64,000 bases of DNA from Xanthoparmelia taractica (lineage: Eukaryota > Ascomycota > Lecanoromycetes > Lecanorales > Parmeliaceae): the NCBI GenBank assembly GCA_033085395.1, contig JANQBS010000158.1:30270-94269 (forward strand), written 5' to 3'. Numbering within the stretch: the first letter of the stretch is position 1; each line of letters opens with the position of its first letter. Shown in pieces: positions 46,525 through 56,432 of this stretch. The notes below the pieces were generated by a model. It saw nothing but the letters and a program-made list of their open reading frames with translations, did not search any database and was not told where the DNA came from. The position numbers and the translations under genes are program-made.

Positions 46525-49500
46525 ATGGCAACCAGCACCACCCAAACATCAGCTTCTTCTCGATTGAATACCACTCCAGGAGCCTTCCCTTCAACCCCAG
46601 TGCCAGAAAAAGACCCATCACCTTCCGTCGTAACGTCTCAGCTCAGCCTGTCACAAGCAGTCCACAAGCGAAGGGCAGAATATACAATATCGCGAAGGAT
46701 CAGGGTCAAGGTTGGCACATGGAATGTCGCATCTCTAAGTGGGACCGAGAAAGATGTTGGGGGCTGGTTCGTAGACGGTAAAGGTGTCTCTGAATCTCTC
46801 TCAGGCTTGGATACAAAGGATGACGGCGAATCACGAAGCAGTGGTCTCACTGGATCTCCAGAGACCGAGAGCGTGGCCTCGCAGGAGGAGAGACGGTCGA
46901 AAAAGCTCTCAACGATACCCAAGAATGATCCAGGCTCCGTACCAGGAGGAGACAAAATCGGTCTATACGTCTTAGGTCTACAGGAAATTGTCGACATAAG
47001 CTCGGTTACCGAAGCTTTGCGCCCGTACAGTGATCCTCATCCTGGCAAAAAATGGAAGCAAGCTGTTTCAGACGCCTTGCCGCATGGTTACCAGCTAATC
47101 GCTGAACAGCAGCTGATAGGCTTGTTTCTTGTCATATATGCCTCCCCAGAACTTGCGCCAACCATATCCTCTGTCAGTACCACGAGCGTTGGAACTGGCC
47201 TTGGGGGATACATGGGCAACAAAGGCGCTGTCACGGCTCGTATTGTGCTTGGCGAGACCACGCGTATGGTTTTCGTCAATTGCCATTTGACCGCTGGTGT
47301 TGAGAAGGGCAACCTGGAAAGAAGGAATTGGGATGCATCTCAGATTCTCCAGCGGACGAAATTCGACCCTGTCTATGACGGTAAAGACGTAATGGAGGAA
47401 TTCAGTGAAGGCATCGGAGACGAGGACTTCGCTTTCTGGTTCGGCGACCTCAATTACAGACTAGAGAGCATACCTGGAGATGACGTTCGAAGATTGCTTA
47501 TGCTTTACACGAGAAACGAGTATGAAAAGCAGCAGACGTCACGAAAAAGAATCGAAAATGAGCTCGCGAAGCCGGAATCCTCTTCATTCGCTCATAATCA
47601 GGAAGCTGCTAATCGATCCTTCGAAGAGGATTACTCGTCTAATCACACTGCTGTCGAGGGATCTTCGGATCAATCAGTAGTCTCGTCCAATACTACCTTG
47701 CCGAGCCAAGAGAAACTTGATCCTGCATCTGACCCCGCGTCTCTCCAGACCACAATCTCTTCACTCCTTGCACACGACCAACTATACTCCCAGATGCACT
47801 CACGGAAAGCTTTCCATGACGGGTGGCGGGAAGGAGTCATTGACTTTCTCCCTACATACAAATACGATGTCGGGAGCGTCGGTATGTTTGACTCGAGCGA
47901 AAAACAACGAGGCCCGAGCTGGTGTGATCGCATTCTATACCGGACCCGTCAGGACAGGCTTAGATACGAGCAAAAGGTCCGGGACGAAGAGATTGCCAAG
48001 AAGAAAGACAGTGAGATGAAGTTGCATGGGGTTGTCGACGCAGTGATTGATGAATCTGTTCTGTTCGACTACGATCCAGAGACGGATGGCGCAGACAACG
48101 AATACAACGAAGTCAGTGAGCAACCCTCGGATACCGAATTAGTGACTACGAAAGCTGGATTTGAGGACAGACTTCGTCTCGAATACTACAAGTCTCATCA
48201 ACGAGTTCTCTCATCAGACCACAAGCCACTAGATGCTGTCTTCACTTTAGACTACGATGCCGTGGATCCCGAATTAAAGGCTAAGGTACATCAAGAAGTC
48301 GCCCGCGAACTGGACAAAGCAGAAAACGAAGGGCGACCAGTCGTCACGATTGTGATTGACCATCAGAAAGACAGTGACAGTACCCACACAGGCTCTTCTC
48401 CCGCAAAATTCGAGGGCGTCGACTTTGGGCATGTCAAGTACGACCATGTCAAGACCAGAAGTATCACTATAGCAAACACCGGTCGCGTCCCTGCCACTGT
48501 TGGCTTCGTCGATCGCTCTGTTGAGTCCGGCCAACCTGGTGGTGTGGCTCCTCCATGGCTAAAGATCAACTTCGACCGTCCTCCTAACAATACGAACTCC
48601 AACCCCGGTGCATTACAAGAGCATACCCTCCACCCTGGTGATGCCGTCAACGTCGAATTGACCATTCATGTGAACGACCTAGCTCTTGTCCGCCGTCTCA
48701 ACGATAAAACAGAAGCGCTTGAGGATGTGCTCGTCCTCCGGATCCACAACGGCCGTGACTACTTTCTCCCTTTACGTGGGCGCTGGCTACAGTCCGCCTT
48801 CGGACGCTCGATCGAGAAGTTGGTGCGAATGCCAGAAGGAGGTGTGAGGAGGTTGCAGCATCAGAGGCCAGATGGTAGCAGTAGCCATGGAGACGAAGGG
48901 GTAAAGTGGTCGGCTCCGCGCGAAGTGTTCCGGCTGACGGAAGCGATAGAAGACCTCATTGAGAGAGCGCTTGCGCAGTGGGGGATGACGGGTGATGCGG
49001 AGACGGCGCCGTGGGCAAAAGATATGGGATGGCCTTTCAGGGAGTGGGCTTCGGATCAGAAGCAAAGAATGCGGTTGAGGGAAGCAGTGAGAGATGGTCT
49101 GGACTCCGATCAGCCGTTCACCGAGACCTTTCCCCCGGAAACCGATTCTCTGCAAAGGCTTGAGGCGGTCGCGGAGACCCTGGTGCACTTTCTCAAAAGC
49201 TTGGACGATGGAGTCGTTACGGAAAGACTATGGTTGGAAATGGAGAAAGGCATGCTGGAGCGCGAGAAGGAGAAGAAGACCATCTCCGACGAAGACGAAC
49301 GAATGTGCATCTTGGATACCCTGTCCACCGCCCCAGCATACAGCGCTTCCTTCACGTTCGTCACCTCCATGCTCGCTCGCGTCGCTAGCGAAGTCGCCCC
49401 TGCACATCTCCTCCCTACAGAGCGGGCAAACCCTCGAGCAGAGAGCGTTTCTAGCCAAGCTGTGGCTCGGAGTAAGAGGACTGAGGTCGATGCCGCGTAC

Positions 49501-49635
49501 GCAGGGGTATTCGCAGATGCCATGATACGCCTGCCTGCAGCTTTGAAGGGTAGGGAGTTGAAGGCCAGCGAGGCGAGGAGGAAGCACGTTATTGAAGTAT
49601 TCATTAGCCCGGGGTTAAAACATGATGGGTCATGA
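46525..49635 (+). CDS. OCRL/INPP5B-type inositol polyphosphate 5-phosphatase, 1036 aa
   Basis: Single exon. Catalytic-core motifs in order: GTWN (64-67), GLQEIV (151-156, metal-binding Glu), GNKGAV (231-236), NCHLTAG (252-258), FWFGDLNYRL (304-313), PTYKYD (443-448), PSWCDRILYR (464-473) and SDHKPLDAVF (564-573). These are the signatures of Mg-dependent 5-phosphatases that act on PtdIns(4,5)P2 and related lipids. After the core comes an ASH-like beta domain (about 620-780; FGHVKYDHVKTRSITIANTGRVPATVGFV.., PLRGRW) and then a helical RhoGAP-like region to the end, the OCRL architecture. A Ser-rich insert of about 75 residues (about 335-412) splits the catalytic domain, and a linker of about 60 residues precedes SDHKP. 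OCRL relatives act on endosomes and Golgi. No catalytic residue appears to be missing. Confidence 0.93.
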   Translation: MATSTTQTSASSRLNTTPGAFPSTPVPEKDPSPSVVTSQLSLSQAVHKRRAEYTISRRIRVKVGTWNVASLSGTEKDVGGWFVDGKGVSESLSGLDTKDDGESRSSGLTGSPETESVASQEERRSKKLSTIPKNDPGSVPGGDKIGLYVLGLQEIVDISSVTEALRPYSDPHPGKKWKQAVSDALPHGYQLIAEQQLIGLFLVIYASPELAPTISSVSTTSVGTGLGGYMGNKGAVTARIVLGETTRMVFVNCHLTAGVEKGNLERRNWDASQILQRTKFDPVYDGKDVMEEFSEGIGDEDFAFWFGDLNYRLESIPGDDVRRLLMLYTRNEYEKQQTSRKRIENELAKPESSSFAHNQEAANRSFEEDYSSNHTAVEGSSDQSVVSSNTTLPSQEKLDPASDPASLQTTISSLLAHDQLYSQMHSRKAFHDGWREGVIDFLPTYKYDVGSVGMFDSSEKQRGPSWCDRILYRTRQDRLRYEQKVRDEEIAKKKDSEMKLHGVVDAVIDESVLFDYDPETDGADNEYNEVSEQPSDTELVTTKAGFEDRLRLEYYKSHQRVLSSDHKPLDAVFTLDYDAVDPELKAKVHQEVARELDKAENEGRPVVTIVIDHQKDSDSTHTGSSPAKFEGVDFGHVKYDHVKTRSITIANTGRVPATVGFVDRSVESGQPGGVAPPWLKINFDRPPNNTNSNPGALQEHTLHPGDAVNVELTIHVNDLALVRRLNDKTEALEDVLVLRIHNGRDYFLPLRGRWLQSAFGRSIEKLVRMPEGGVRRLQHQRPDGSSSHGDEGVKWSAPREVFRLTEAIEDLIERALAQWGMTGDAETAPWAKDMGWPFREWASDQKQRMRLREAVRDGLDSDQPFTETFPPETDSLQRLEAVAETLVHFLKSLDDGVVTERLWLEMEKGMLEREKEKKTISDEDERMCILDTLSTAPAYSASFTFVTSMLARVASEVAPAHLLPTERANPRAESVSSQAVARSKRTEVDAAYAGVFADAMIRLPAALKGRELKASEARRKHVIEVFISPGLKHDGS

Positions 49636-49755
49636 TAATGAGATGGGGCACTGAGACACACTCTTTACTACCTTATTCATAAAAGCAACGATATTGCCAC
49701 GCAACGACGAGCATGAGCATGGCCTTGATATCAATTGATGATTATTAATACGATT

Positions 49756-49797
<42 letters not shown>

Positions 49798-50429
49798 CCA
49801 AGTGTCCCCTCCCCCTCCCCTTCCGTGGTCCCTCCAAACCTACGTGAACTTCTACATCCACACTCCCCACTAACCAATCTGAGCCTTTGGCAAACCACAC
49901 ACACACACCCTAACCCAAGTCCTCCCCTCCCCTTGCCCCCTTCCCTCTCTTCCCTCTCTTCCCTAGTCCCACCCCCAAACCCAAAACCGACACGAACATC
50001 TACGAGCACCCCCCACTAACCAACCCCGAGGTTTCTGCACTCCACAGCTTTTGGATCTCGTACTGCGGGAAAGGGAATCTATTGGTTGGTTGGTGCAATA
50101 GTGATGACTTGGGTAAGAACATACATTGCCTTGTCTTGGATTAGATTGGATTAGCTGGTGAAGGGAGATTCCAAATTAATTTGCTTTCGTCTCGTTTGGG
50201 TTGGGTTGGTTTGGTAGGGTTTGGTTTGATATTGTTTCGTCTCGTATTCGCACCTGCATAGGACGGATTTCATCGTGCAGGCAAGTAGGCTGCAGGCTAA
50301 TGCAGTGAGCAGTGAGCACTCGGTCGCTCGGTTGGGTTGGGTCGGGATGGGATCCTTCGATGTGGAGACCGGGGGGCCGGGGGGGTGGGGGGTGGGCGAA
50401 CTGCCCTCTCATCTGCTATCTCCTTTGGT
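49636..50429. other. Intergenic with a CA microsatellite and G/C tracts
   Basis: ACATACACATACACACACACACACAC run at about 49757-49797. CCCCTCCCC pyrimidine tracts at 49805-49960, which include a second partial copy of CACACACACCC..AAGT near 49899. A G-rich run lies near 50370-50395. No gene was seen. Confidence 0.5.
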
Positions 50430-51010
50430 CTATAGCTTTATCTTTTGAGCGAGAAGGAGGTGGTTACCCTCGAATGTATCTATTCTTCTGATCACCAGAC
50501 CTCTATTTCGAGAGAGATGGGGTGTTTCTGGCCACGTAGCTCTCAGCTTTGCTGGTTGACTGCCTTATCTTTTGAGAGAGAGGGGCGGTCATCTGTCCTC
50601 GCGTTTCCCATTTTCTCTGGTTGACGGCCTTCTGTTTTGAGAAACAAGGGGGTGATGGACCACGCATCTGCACTTTTTTTCAGTCGGCAGCCCATCATTG
50701 AGGGAAAGATGAGGCGTGATCTACCCACGCATATCCCATTTCCCTTTATCGACAGACTTTTATTTTGAGAGAGATAGGGGCTTACTGCCCACGCATGTAC
50801 CTATTCATCTCGTCACCAACCTTGGATTTGGAGGAACAAGGGGGGCGATCAGCGCCTGCATCTGCCCACTTTCGCGGTCGAGAGCTTTCCAGTTGAAAGA
50901 GATGAGTGCGGAGATACCCACACATCTCGCAAGGGGGTATCTACCACTGCATGTCCCATTTCCTCTGATCAAAAACCCTCCAGTTGAGGGAGATGAGGGA
51001 TGATCTACCC
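50430..51010. repeat. Degenerate tandem repeat, period about 65 bp
   Basis: Units built around TTTTGAGAGAGA(G/T)GGGG..TCTACCCACGCATCTCCCATTT.CTCTGGT, with TTTTGAG-like anchors near 50443, 50566, 50633 and 50762 and weaker ones between and after. About eight units. No coding frame. Confidence 0.65.
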
Positions 51011-51771
51011 CCGCATCTTCCAGCTCAGCTGGTCACTTACCCGAGATGAGCCATTCAACATGGGATGCTGACGTGCATGAAGTAGAAGAAAAGAGGGGCC
51101 GGGTATACAGTACTTGGCGGTTAAGATGGGGAAGGAGCCTTGAATGTAGCTGGTTTTTCGCACCTGAGCCATGATTTTGGCGTAATTTTCGGGTAAGTAT
51201 TGTCGTTTTTGGTGCTGGGAAAGGGTAATTCAGATGGTTATCTACCTGTTGTAAGGGGAAAAAGCCGTGAAATGTAGTCATTTTTCGAACCTGAGCCATG
51301 ATTGTGCCGTAAACTTTGGGTAAGTCAGTTGATATTGCCAGTTGCAAGGGGAACGAGCCGTAAAATGTAGTTGTTTTTTGTACCTAGGCCACCATTTTGT
51401 CGTAATCCAGAGGTGGTTTTTTTGTTTTCTGTGCTTAGAGAGGGTAACTTGGATGGTATTTACCTGTTGCAAGGGGAAAGAGCCATAAAATCTAACTATT
51501 ACTTCTTACCTAGACCACTCTTTTGCAATTTTTCGAGGTAATTCTCCTTCTGTTTAGTGCTTAAAGAGGGTATTCTACCCGAGATCTCAGGCCATCTTCA
51601 GACCAAAAGCCGAAGTTCTCCTTCGTTACTCACTTCGGGTGATGACAATATGTAGTATTTTAAGGATTACTTGCCCGGAGATAATCGCATATTAAGGGTT
51701 CTATATGCAATACTTGCGAGTTATAAAGGTAAGAAACCCTAAAATGTATCTGTTCTCGCTTACCTTGGCCT

Positions 51772-51780
51772 TTCTTCAGC
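51772..51780. repeat. 9-bp target-site duplication, left copy
   Basis: TTCTTCAGC immediately before the element; identical to 53706-53714. Confidence 0.85.
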
Positions 51781-53705
51781 CGGGAAGTCCTGGGGGCGCA
51801 AGATAGGGGCGCAGGAATGCGCAACGCAAGATTCGCTTAACTTTACCTCGATACCCAAATTTGTATGAAAGCCTCATCAAAATTTAAGTATCTTGATAAT
51901 TCACATAGAACTTTCACTATTTCAATCTTATATCAAATATTTTAATTAATTTATATCAAGTTAATTAAATTAAGCCTAGTATTTATATTTTATTTTATAA
52001 CGATTATAATTATAAATCTTATTATAGATTTTATTATAGACGTATCTCCCTTTATTTTTATAAATCTTATCATCGTTATTAACGACTCTTTCACTTTTAT
52101 TATCGCGATTGTAATCTCTATTTAAAAATCTTATCTCTATTTTAACGAAGATCTTTATTTTATTCTTTAGCGTGTAATCGATTATATTTCTTTTTCTTAT
52201 CTTCTTTCGTCTAATAAAAATAAGACGTTTAATATATTCGATAAAGTCTAGACTTAATTATAAGATTACGTATTTAATTAAAGATTTATAATCGTAATTA
52301 ATTAGTGTGAAAAGACGAATTTCTATAAGATTTATAAATATATTTATTATTTCGTTTAAATTAAGAATTAAAGAAAGCTATTAGAGTATAAAAAAGAATA
52401 AGATTTAAAATATAATATTATTCGATTATAAGAGAAGATTAAGATTAAGATTAAAAATTACGAATAACGTGTATTTATAATTTATAAGAATCTTAAACGC
52501 GATGAGGATAATAAGATCTAGATTCTAGATCTTAGAAAATAAAAGTATAATTATAATATTTTCTTTAATTTATTGAATTATAAGATTTATTAATAGCGTT
52601 AATTAGATTATATTAAGGTTCTTCTACTTACTAAAATCTATCGCTTCTCTAAATCTATCTATAAATAGTCTATACGTATTTTAGAAAATACGTCTAAGGA
52701 ATCGGACGAGATATTTCATATTAAGAAGAAGAAATATTATAATCTAATGTCTTTTACTACTCGATCTCGCGATAAGATTCTTATTAAATTATTAAAGTAT
52801 CTAGATAATTCAAATTTTATAATTAAAGTTCGCTATATATACGTTAAGAATAAGTTTAGAATTTCCACTAAGAGAGTATTTTAATAAATCGTTTTAATTA
52901 ATTACTATTAATAGAGACTAGTTAAAAGATTTACGAGCGATTTTTATATTTAGAATAATGCTATATTTAATACGAATACGTATAGATTACTTCTATTTAT
53001 AATCGTTAACGTTATTAATATAAATTAATTATTTCTCGTTATATTCTTCTTCTTTATCTAGAAATACGGGTCGGAAAGGTGTGGTATATTTGATGGTATG
53101 GGACTAGTTTTTCGAATACCATATCGAAAGGTATGGGATATTCCATACTCCCATTAGGTTTTTAATAAATATATTATATAATATTTTTTTATATTCTAAA
53201 AATACGTAAAAAGCTTAAGCGAACGCTTATGTAATTATAAAATTCTATAAAAAGATTAAAAAGATATTAATTTTAAAAAAAGTTGAAAAAAAGTTAAAAA
53301 AAAGTTGAAAACGACTATGTTTAATAGATACCACACCTTTTCGATTCGTATATATTTTAGTCTATTATATAGTTAATTAAAAGAAGTTTAAGTAAAATTT
53401 AATATCTAGTAAAAATATAGATAAGAGAAAGTTTTAGCAATAGCGTATTTTAGATACGATTTATTTAGTAAGAGATTTCCCTAAAAGCGAGCAATAAGTA
53501 TATAATAACTACTTATTAAGTTATATATCTAGAAGTTTTTACATATAGATTTTATAGAGTAATTGCGATATTATATTATAGATATTCTATTTAGCTACTC
53601 TTATTTTGATGAGATTCCCATACAAATTTAAGTACCGAGGTAAAGTTAAGCGAATCTTGCGTTGCGTATTCTTGCGCCCCTATCTTGCGCCCCCAGGACT
53701 TCCCG
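51781..53705. mobile_element. RIP-mutated Mutator-like (MULE) DNA transposon
   Basis: Terminal inverted repeats of 103 bp (51781-51883 and 53603-53705) begin CGGGAAGTCCTGGGGGCGCA and differ at nine positions, all transitions. The element is flanked by a perfect 9-bp duplication. Long inverted repeats with 9-bp duplications are the hallmark of Mutator-like elements. The 1.7-kb interior is extremely AT-rich with no usable open frame, so transposase cannot be demonstrated; 1.9 kb could be a deleted or non-autonomous copy. The repeats' outer parts kept higher GC, as if less mutated. A smaller inverted-repeat element appears nested at 53068-53349. Confidence 0.8.
53068..53349. mobile_element. Small inverted-repeat element nested in the MULE
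   Basis: Ends GGGTCGGAAAGGTGTGGTAT and (inverted) ATACCACACCTTTTCGATTCG. The centre contains GGTATGGGAC, ATACCATATC and GGTATGGGATATTCCATACTCCC, so it shares the GGTATGGGATAT word with the 39692-40222 element. Flanking TA on both sides is plausible as a target duplication. No coding capacity. Confidence 0.5.
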
Positions 53706-53714
53706 TTCTTCAGC
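53706..53714. repeat. 9-bp target-site duplication, right copy
   Basis: TTCTTCAGC immediately after the element; identical to 51772-51780. Confidence 0.85.
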
Positions 53715-54625
53715 CTTACTTTGTAAAAAGTGATATTTTTTTCGCATCTCAGAAAGAGTCGTACCCGTACTTTTCAAATATGTTCGGGCTAAAAACCCTA
53801 GATATTCTTCGTATTGTGTTTTCATTTAAGTTATTTGTAGGTATTTAAGGAATTCTTAGTCGAAGATAATCGTATAGAAAGAAATGAATTTGCAATTTTG
53901 ACCAGCTGCAACGGGGAAGAAGTCTTAAAATGTAACTATTCTCTCTTATCTTGGCGATATCTTTACGCTGCTTTTAGATGGTTTTTTTTTTTTTTTTTTT
54001 TTTTTCAAACTCTTAAAGAGGGTCGAATACCTTTGATATCACATTATCTTAGGGCTAGAACCCCTAAATATCCTTCGTCTTGTGTTTTTATTTCAGCCAT
54101 GTGTAGCTATTTAAGGGGTTCTTAGCCTGGGATGGTTGCTTAGAAAGGGGCCTGTCTGCAGATTTGACCAGCTGCAATGGGGATAAGCCTTAAAATGCAG
54201 CTATCCGCTCGCCTGAGAGTTAAATTCTGCGGTACTTTTTGGGTATATTCCCTTTCTTTGTGCTCTCAAAGAGGGTCAAGTACCCGCGATATCAAGCCAT
54301 CTTCAGGCTAGAAACCGAAGGTATCTTGCGTAAGTATTCTGTGTATCAGCCGCGTACATGAATTTGAGGGGTTTCTTACCCGGGGATGGTCGTATAGCAC
54401 ATTGCTGATTCCCGGAAACAATGGAAGATACAGTATCGGTGAGCCAGGACTTCGCTCAAGGGCTCCTATTCCCGGCCGAGGAGCTGTGTTTATCTTTGGT
54501 AAATGCTTGACATTTACTATCCTTTGATAGGTTTATAACCTATAATTTGGTAACGTTGTGGGATTTGTTAGCCGATACTGGTTAACTGTTTACCGGCTAT
54601 TATCCCTATATTCGGTGACAGTCGA

Positions 54626-55657
54626 ATGTCTCCGTCCCCCCTTAGACCTAAACCACCCATCTCAAAATCATTAATTGTTATACACTTCGACAGGGATTCA
54701 GACCCCACAGTCACACCTTTTTCTGCGGCAACCATGGCACATTCTCCCCCTGCTGTGGCTATTATCCCTGAGAGCGTCCTAGGTATAACTGCCATCCTTC
54801 CCATCGGCCCAATCATGCCAAGCAATTCAGACTTTGCCATGACACTCCCCTTCGAGGCCAGCGACGTGTCACAGGAGCTCCGAGCAGCTATCATCAAGCG
54901 GACAAAGAACCGCTGGGCCTGGTTCTTGAGAGCTGAGGACCTGGACGAGGAGCGCAGCACCCAGCTCGGCACTCTGGGATACTTACCCTGGGAAATAAGT
55001 CAAAATATCTTCAAAGAGTACTTCGACGGCAAGTTCCGCGAGAAAATAATTCGTCCTGACGGATGCCTACGACCACCGCTCCTCGAAGATGATGATCCGC
55101 CAGGAGCCTGGCAATTGACCGACTATCCCAGTGAATGGAGGCTCTGGATGATCAGAATGGCATCGGCAAGCTTGAAACTTGAAGTCGAATACGCCTTTCT
55201 CACCATGATGCACTTTGACTTCCGCTCTATGGAAGCAATGATTTATTTCCTCGGCTGTCTAACGACATACGAACAGAGTCTGCTTCGATCCGTCTCAGTC
55301 CCGCTAAACCTTCGGAGTGGTATCAAGGCGGCAAAGAAATCTTGGATGGATGGATGTGCAAAATTGCCATCAGGGCTCACCTGCATCAAATTTCGATTCT
55401 GTTACATATCATGGAGATGGCCGAAATATGGGATCGACCTTACCAAAATGTCCCCTAGCTTGGCGGAGTCTCTCGAGCTACTCATCAAAAAGATCAAACG
55501 CTGCTGGGCTCCTAGGGCAGATATTAGCTTGGACTATGGGAGCGACACCCATCGGTGCAGAGTACGCAACACATTAACGGCTGAAATTTTAACTTCTGCG
55601 TTCCGAGGTTCGGAGGCCCGGGGCCAGGATTGGCTCGAATGGTGGGCAAGCTCCTAG
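54626..55657 (+). CDS. F-box-like protein, paralog B (343 aa)
   Basis: Single open exon; start at 54626, with an in-frame alternative MAHSPP at 54734 that better matches the length of paralog A. Contains FAMTLPF.., IIKRTKNRWAWFLRAEDLDEERSTQLGTLGYLPWEISQNIFKEY, the family's F-box-like core, and later LEVEYAFLTMMHFDFRSMEAMIYFLGCL and WLEWWASS at the end, which matches WLKWWEEA in paralog A. It lacks both the intron that paralog A has between RWA and WF and the Cys-rich patch found in A and C. Probably an SCF-type or related adaptor, inferred from the motif only. It is the upstream member of a tandem pair with C. Confidence 0.75.
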   Translation: MSPSPLRPKPPISKSLIVIHFDRDSDPTVTPFSAATMAHSPPAVAIIPESVLGITAILPIGPIMPSNSDFAMTLPFEASDVSQELRAAIIKRTKNRWAWFLRAEDLDEERSTQLGTLGYLPWEISQNIFKEYFDGKFREKIIRPDGCLRPPLLEDDDPPGAWQLTDYPSEWRLWMIRMASASLKLEVEYAFLTMMHFDFRSMEAMIYFLGCLTTYEQSLLRSVSVPLNLRSGIKAAKKSWMDGCAKLPSGLTCIKFRFCYISWRWPKYGIDLTKMSPSLAESLELLIKKIKRCWAPRADISLDYGSDTHRCRVRNTLTAEILTSAFRGSEARGQDWLEWWASS

Positions 55658-56432
55658 GAAGGTGACGAGGTTGAAGGGCAATGATTCTTGTCCGCAGAGC
55701 ACAGTGATTGGAGCTCGGGTAACAAATAAGATGGTGGCAAGGGATACGTACCACGCAGGATGTTCAGGGTACATGAGATGAAGCAGAGAATGGTATGGTT
55801 GGAGGAAAGATTGGGTGAAGAAGGTCGTCACAGGAAGGATCTATTCGTTGGTACTATAATCATTTCAGCGGTTTTCTCGATGATTCAGGTCAATGTTCAC
55901 AGGCTCGAAGAGAGAAGAACTGCATGTGATTTAATACTTACAACAGCGAGATTGATATTGATATGGCTCATAAAGCTGGGACAAGAACCAAGATCTGGCC
56001 TCATAACCATCTTTGACCACTGAAATGAGGCCAAAGGGCTACGACGCATAATCCATTTGAGACACCAAGCCCATTTATAAGCACTTGTAGATCTTATCTC
56101 TTTGGTTATTAGGGCGTAAATACCTGGATAATCCTCCTGAATAGACAAGGTTTTTAATAAGCAGCCCCTATTCTCGGCCGAGGAGCTGTTCGGCATGTAC
56201 TTTCTTTTGATAGGTCTGTTAACCACAATTTGTTGACTTATGATGACTTTGTGGGATTTTTTTGCCGAGATTGGTTTGCTGGCTATTGTCCATATATCTG
56301 TCGACACTCCTCCCTCCATTACACCCAACACGCCTTTAAGAACGTCTCTTTGACCATTTGTTACTCAAACTGTAAATGTTCAAACTCCCACCTTGGGAGT
56401 GGTTCTGGCCACGATTGTTGCTAACGGCAGCC
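55658..56432. other. Spacer between paralogs B and C with a duplicated upstream segment
   Basis: The right part, about 56163-56315 (CCTATTCTCGGCCGAGGAGCTGTTC.., TTTTGATAGGTCTGTTAACC.., GTGGGATTTTTTTGCCGAGATTGGTT..), is a diverged copy of about 54467-54612 upstream of B, so the duplication included 5' sequence. The left part has no recognisable gene. Confidence 0.6.

Larger units (their letters stand above)
51100..54420. repeat. Degenerate tandem array (about 95-125 bp units), split by a transposon
   Basis: The unit starts GTTGCAAGGGGAAAGAGCC(G/A)TAAAATGTA and continues ..TACCTGAGCCA.TTTTG..CGTAAT..TGCTTAGAGAGGGTA... Starts lie near 51249, 51341, 51466 and 51718 on the left and near 53904 and 54171 on the right. 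The 1.9-kb element at 51781-53705 lies between the two parts. A long T run occurs at about 53983-54005. Confidence 0.7.
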
